The position numbers and the translations under genes are program-made. Under the pieces are notes generated by a model, which had not been told where the DNA came from, searched no databases, and saw only the letters and a program-made list of their open reading frames with translations. Shown here piece after piece: positions 61,333-64,000 of a stretch of DNA of 64,000 bases (its first letter is position 1; every line of letters begins with the position of its first letter). Source of the DNA: Tabrizicola fusiformis. GTDB taxonomy: Bacteria; Pseudomonadota; Alphaproteobacteria; Rhodobacterales; Rhodobacteraceae. Location of the stretch: the NCBI RefSeq assembly GCF_013328815.1, contig NZ_JABUHN010000001.1, positions 1-64,000 of the forward strand. Reading direction: 5' to 3'.

Positions 61333-62382
61333 TCAGTTCCGCTCCATCGCCTTGACGACCAGAATCTCCAGATCCTTTTCGGGGGAATAGTTGGTCTTAT
61401 TGACGACAAAGGTCGTGGGGCCGGTTTTCCTGACACCATCGGCGCAAAGCGAAATGACGTTGCCCGGCGCCCCCTTGTCCAGCGTCAGCCGGAACTTGCC
61501 GATCGGCCCGGCCCAACTGTTGGCGGTGCGCAGGACGTAAGAGATGTTCCACGCCATCCCCATGTAATAGGTTTCGCCCGCGTCCTCATAGCGGATGGCT
61601 TTGGCGATGGCCTTCGAGGTGCCAGCGTCGATGCAATAGCGGGCCTGTTCGTCGGCGTGATAGCTTTCTTGCGGCGGGTCTTCCCAGGTGAACAGCCCGC
61701 CGGGTGGCAGGTTGGCATAATCATGCGCTATCCTGACCCGCGCCCCCGCCGGGAAGGTCTGGGTCCAGTGATAGCGCAGCACGATGGACCAATAGGGATA
61801 GGCGTCGGTCTGCGGGCCGGTCTCGCCCTCATAGCTGTAGAAATCGCCCAGACCCAGCGCCACCACCTCAGCCCGCGCACCTTCGCCCATTGCCAGCATC
61901 GCCTTGGCCGCCGCCAGGCCATCGGTGGTCAGCGGCAGGCCAAGGCGTTTGAGGTCGGCGGTCACGTCGCGGCCCGGCGTGTCATAGGCGGCGGCAAGCG
62001 GGCGGGCCTCGTCCCAAGGCGGCTCGATCACGGCGATGCGGTCTTGTGTCACGGCAATCGGGGTGCCGTCCACCGTGGCCGTGAAGGACACCAGATTTTC
62101 CTGCGCCCGGTCTTCGGGCAGGTTCCAAGCGGATTCGATCTGCCCGCCGACCGAGACGGGGGGCAGCGGAAAGATCACCTCGCCCGTGACATCCTCTGCC
62201 GTGCGGTTGCGAAAGACATAGGCCACCCGCACCTGTTCGACCGAAAGGAAAAGGTCTTCCTCTTCCATCACCACCGCCTCGGTCTGGCCGAAGGTCAGGC
62301 CCGTGGCCGAAAGCCCGCCAAACCCGTCATTGGCCAGCACAGGGCCAGCGGCAAGGATCAACAGGGCAAGCACGCGGCGCAT
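61333..62382 (-). CDS. DUF4424 family secreted protein
   Basis: A 349-residue protein with a signal peptide (MRRVLALLILAAGPVLA, cleavage near residue 18 before NDG). The mature part FGGLSATGLTFGQTEAVVMEEEDLFLS (in part) and VRVAYVFRNRTAEDVTGEVIFPLPP match the DUF4424 pattern of a periplasmic beta-rich domain. It ends NYSPEKDLEILVVKAMERN. The function of the family is unknown. The start at 62382 is chosen for the signal peptide; the frame is open further upstream without similarity. It diverges from the second MFS gene. Confidence 0.82.
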   Translation of the reverse strand: MRRVLALLILAAGPVLANDGFGGLSATGLTFGQTEAVVMEEEDLFLSVEQVRVAYVFRNRTAEDVTGEVIFPLPPVSVGGQIESAWNLPEDRAQENLVSFTATVDGTPIAVTQDRIAVIEPPWDEARPLAAAYDTPGRDVTADLKRLGLPLTTDGLAAAKAMLAMGEGARAEVVALGLGDFYSYEGETGPQTDAYPYWSIVLRYHWTQTFPAGARVRIAHDYANLPPGGLFTWEDPPQESYHADEQARYCIDAGTSKAIAKAIRYEDAGETYYMGMAWNISYVLRTANSWAGPIGKFRLTLDKGAPGNVISLCADGVRKTGPTTFVVNKTNYSPEKDLEILVVKAMERN

Positions 62383-62497
62383 GGCGACCTCCGGTATGGC
62401 TTTGCCCCATCTGAACCCCGAACGGTCAACCGGGCAAGCCCGCGCCTTGCACCCGCCCACCCCGCCTGACAATTTGCCGCCAAAGAAGGAGCCCGGA

Positions 62498-63667
62498 ATG
62501 CCCGTCGCCATTGCCGCCCTGATGCTGGGCTATGTCCTCAGCCAGTTTTACCGCGCCTTTCTGGCGGTGCTGACGCCGGTGCTGAGTGCCGATCTCGGCG
62601 CCACGCCCGAAACGCTGGCCTCCGCCTCGGGCTGGTGGTTCCTGACCTTTGCGCTGATGCAACTGCCGGTGGGCTGGGCGCTGGACCGGATCGGGCCGCG
62701 GCGCACCGCCTCGGGTCTGTTGCTGATCGCGGCGGCGGGGGCGGCGGTTTTTGCCATGGCGACCGGGCCGGGCGCGGTGATCTGGGCGATGGCGCTGATC
62801 GGGGCGGGCTGTTCGGCGGTGCTGATGGCGGGCTATTACATCTTTGCACGCGAGTTTTCGGCGGCGGTTTTCGGCACGCTGGCGGCGGTGATGGTGGGGG
62901 TGGGCAGCCTTGGCAACCTTGCCGCCTCGGTGCCCCTGTCGGCGGCGGTGGCGGCCTTTGGCTGGCGTGGCACGCTTTGGGCGCTGGCGGGGGTGACGGC
63001 TGTTGTGGCCTTGGGGATCCTTGCGCTGGTGCGCGATCCGGCCCGGGTCGGAGGCGGGGCGAAGGGGTCGCTGCTGGACCTGCTTCGGATGCCCGCGCTT
63101 TGGCCGGTGCTGATCATGATGGCCGCCGCCTATCCGCCGGGGGCCGGGCTGCGCGGGCTTTGGGCGGGGCCGTGGCAGGCGGATGTCTTTGGCGCCGATG
63201 CCGCGACCATCGGGCAGGTGACGCTGATCATGGGGCTGGCGATGGTGACGGGCACCTTTGCCTATGGCCCGCTTGAGCGGGTGCTGGGCACGCGCAAATG
63301 GCTGAACTTCGGGGGCAATGCGCTGGCGCTGGCCTGCCTTGCCGGGCTGATGGCGCGGGTGGATCAGCCGGGCTGGCTGACGGTGGGGCTGCTGGCGGGG
63401 GTTGGCTTCTTCGGCTCGTCCTTCCCGATGGTGATGGCGCATGGCCGCGCCTTCCTGCCGCCGCATCTGATCGGGCGGGGGGTGACGCTGATCAACCTCT
63501 TTGGCATCGGTGCGGCCGGGGTGATGCAACTGGTGACGGGGCGGGTCTATGCCGCAGTGCCGCCCGACCCGGTGCAGGCACCCTATGCTGCGGTGTTTCT
63601 GACCTATGTGGTTCTGGTGGTCATCGGCTTGACCGTCTACCTTTTCTCGCGTGACCGGACGGATTGA
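62498..63667 (+). CDS. MFS transporter
   Basis: A 389-residue major-facilitator protein with about 12 membrane segments. It starts MPVAIAALMLGYVLSQFYRA; PVGWALDRIGPRRTASG is the motif A loop. The AAGAAGGA ribosome site at 62483-62490 supports ATG 62498. It is not close to the MFS protein at 60080-61318. The substrate is unknown; the general pattern resembles nitrate/nitrite and cyanate-type carriers only loosely. The next gene starts 51 bases downstream and may be co-transcribed. Confidence 0.86.
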   Translation: MPVAIAALMLGYVLSQFYRAFLAVLTPVLSADLGATPETLASASGWWFLTFALMQLPVGWALDRIGPRRTASGLLLIAAAGAAVFAMATGPGAVIWAMALIGAGCSAVLMAGYYIFAREFSAAVFGTLAAVMVGVGSLGNLAASVPLSAAVAAFGWRGTLWALAGVTAVVALGILALVRDPARVGGGAKGSLLDLLRMPALWPVLIMMAAAYPPGAGLRGLWAGPWQADVFGADAATIGQVTLIMGLAMVTGTFAYGPLERVLGTRKWLNFGGNALALACLAGLMARVDQPGWLTVGLLAGVGFFGSSFPMVMAHGRAFLPPHLIGRGVTLINLFGIGAAGVMQLVTGRVYAAVPPDPVQAPYAAVFLTYVVLVVIGLTVYLFSRDRTD

Positions 63668-63718
63668 GCGGCGCCCGCCCCTGCGCTATGCAGGCGCGTG
63701 CAACAGCAAGGGGTGCCG

Positions 63719-64000
63719 ATGCAACCGCAGCCAAGACCGCGTGTCGTTCTGCTGAACGACACCTCCGGGCGCAGCCACCACGGCTGCTCTCGCGTGATGC
63801 GTCTGCTGGTGGCGGGGCTGGAGGCGCAGGGGATGCAGGTCACCGCCCGCAGCCCGGCCCGGCACGACTGGGCGGCGGATGCCGGGTTCGTCGCGGCGCT
63901 GGGCGCTGCCGATCTTGTGGTGATCAATGGCGAAGGCACCTTGCACCACGGTCGCCCGGCCGGAGCGCGGTTGCTGGAGGTGGTCGGCCATCCCGCCTGC
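63719..64000 (+). CDS. Polysaccharide pyruvyl transferase-like protein (5' part, runs off window)
   Basis: The frame is open from ATG 63719 to the window end, giving 94 residues. The sequence RVVLLNDTSGRSHHGCSRVM followed by LVVINGEGTLHHGRPAGA resembles the N-terminus of polysaccharide pyruvyl transferase-family proteins (WcaK/CsaB-like), which modify surface glycans. CAAGGGG lies 6 bases before the ATG. The remainder of the gene is outside the window, so the assignment rests on the N-terminal motifs only. Confidence 0.6.
   Translation, partial: MQPQPRPRVVLLNDTSGRSHHGCSRVMRLLVAGLEAQGMQVTARSPARHDWAADAGFVAALGAADLVVINGEGTLHHGRPAGARLLEVVGHPAC

Noticed and set aside
1-64000. CRISPR array, tRNA or rRNA genes, riboswitches
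   Set aside because: No regularly spaced repeats, cloverleaf-like sequences, rRNA segments or recognisable riboswitch cores were noticed on reading; a covariance-model scan would be needed to exclude short RNAs.

Overview
The window is GC-rich, densely coded and shows strong third-position G/C bias. Gene content points to an alphaproteobacterium of the Rhodobacter/Paracoccus type: an FzlA-like GST beside mtgA and an EamA transporter, ZapE, a stand-alone MnmD, DUF1036 and DUF4424 proteins, and intergenic hairpins of a kind common in Rhodobacterales. This placement is inference from protein character. No rRNA or tRNA gene was recognised.

Layout. (1) 1-8310, sugar locus: an insertion-sequence end (1-77) abuts a truncated glucose-type ABC permease. 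It is followed by the second permease, the ATPase, a GMC oxidoreductase and a 58-aa ORF. A group of two VOC proteins, two divergent GH3-like proteins and a DeoR-type regulator comes next. A second IS end, in the same orientation, lies at 8283-8310. (2) 8452-18590, mostly housekeeping: mtgA, FzlA-like GST, three EamA transporters, dapA, a soluble lytic transglycosylase, MnmD divergent from an FAD oxidoreductase, and zapE. (3) 18795-26486: one 2563-residue autotransporter-type adhesin closed by a clear terminator. (4) 26708-52558: a near-complete type VI secretion system on the + strand: tssK, tssL (OmpA-fused), tssM, tagF, pppA, ppkA, vgrG, an unknown protein, an FHA protein, tssA, tssB, tssC, hcp, tssE, tssF, tssG, clpV. 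No TssJ, PAAR or recognisable effector/immunity pair is visible. (5) 52773-56822, convergent on the minus strand: a membrane-anchored M23 peptidase fused to a lytic-transglycosylase-like domain, preceded by a secreted caspase-like protein. (6) 56899-64000: small secreted proteins, a MITE-like hairpin, an alpha-glucosidase with a LacI-type operator, two MFS transporters, a DUF4424 protein and the 5' end of a polysaccharide pyruvyl transferase-like gene.

How the parts fit. The T6SS carries a full threonine-phosphorylation switch: the kinase PpkA, phosphatase PppA, FHA reader and repressor TagF. TssL has three copies of a TVIGG motif that could be the phosphorylated FHA ligand. The neighbouring M23/transglycosylase fusion could open peptidoglycan for the secretion machine; the caspase-like partner has no known role there. 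The most unusual items are this caspase-like/murein hydrolase pair beside the T6SS, the three-TVIGG TssL, the unknown protein between VgrG and FHA, and the two GH3-like paralogues that lack standard catalytic residues.
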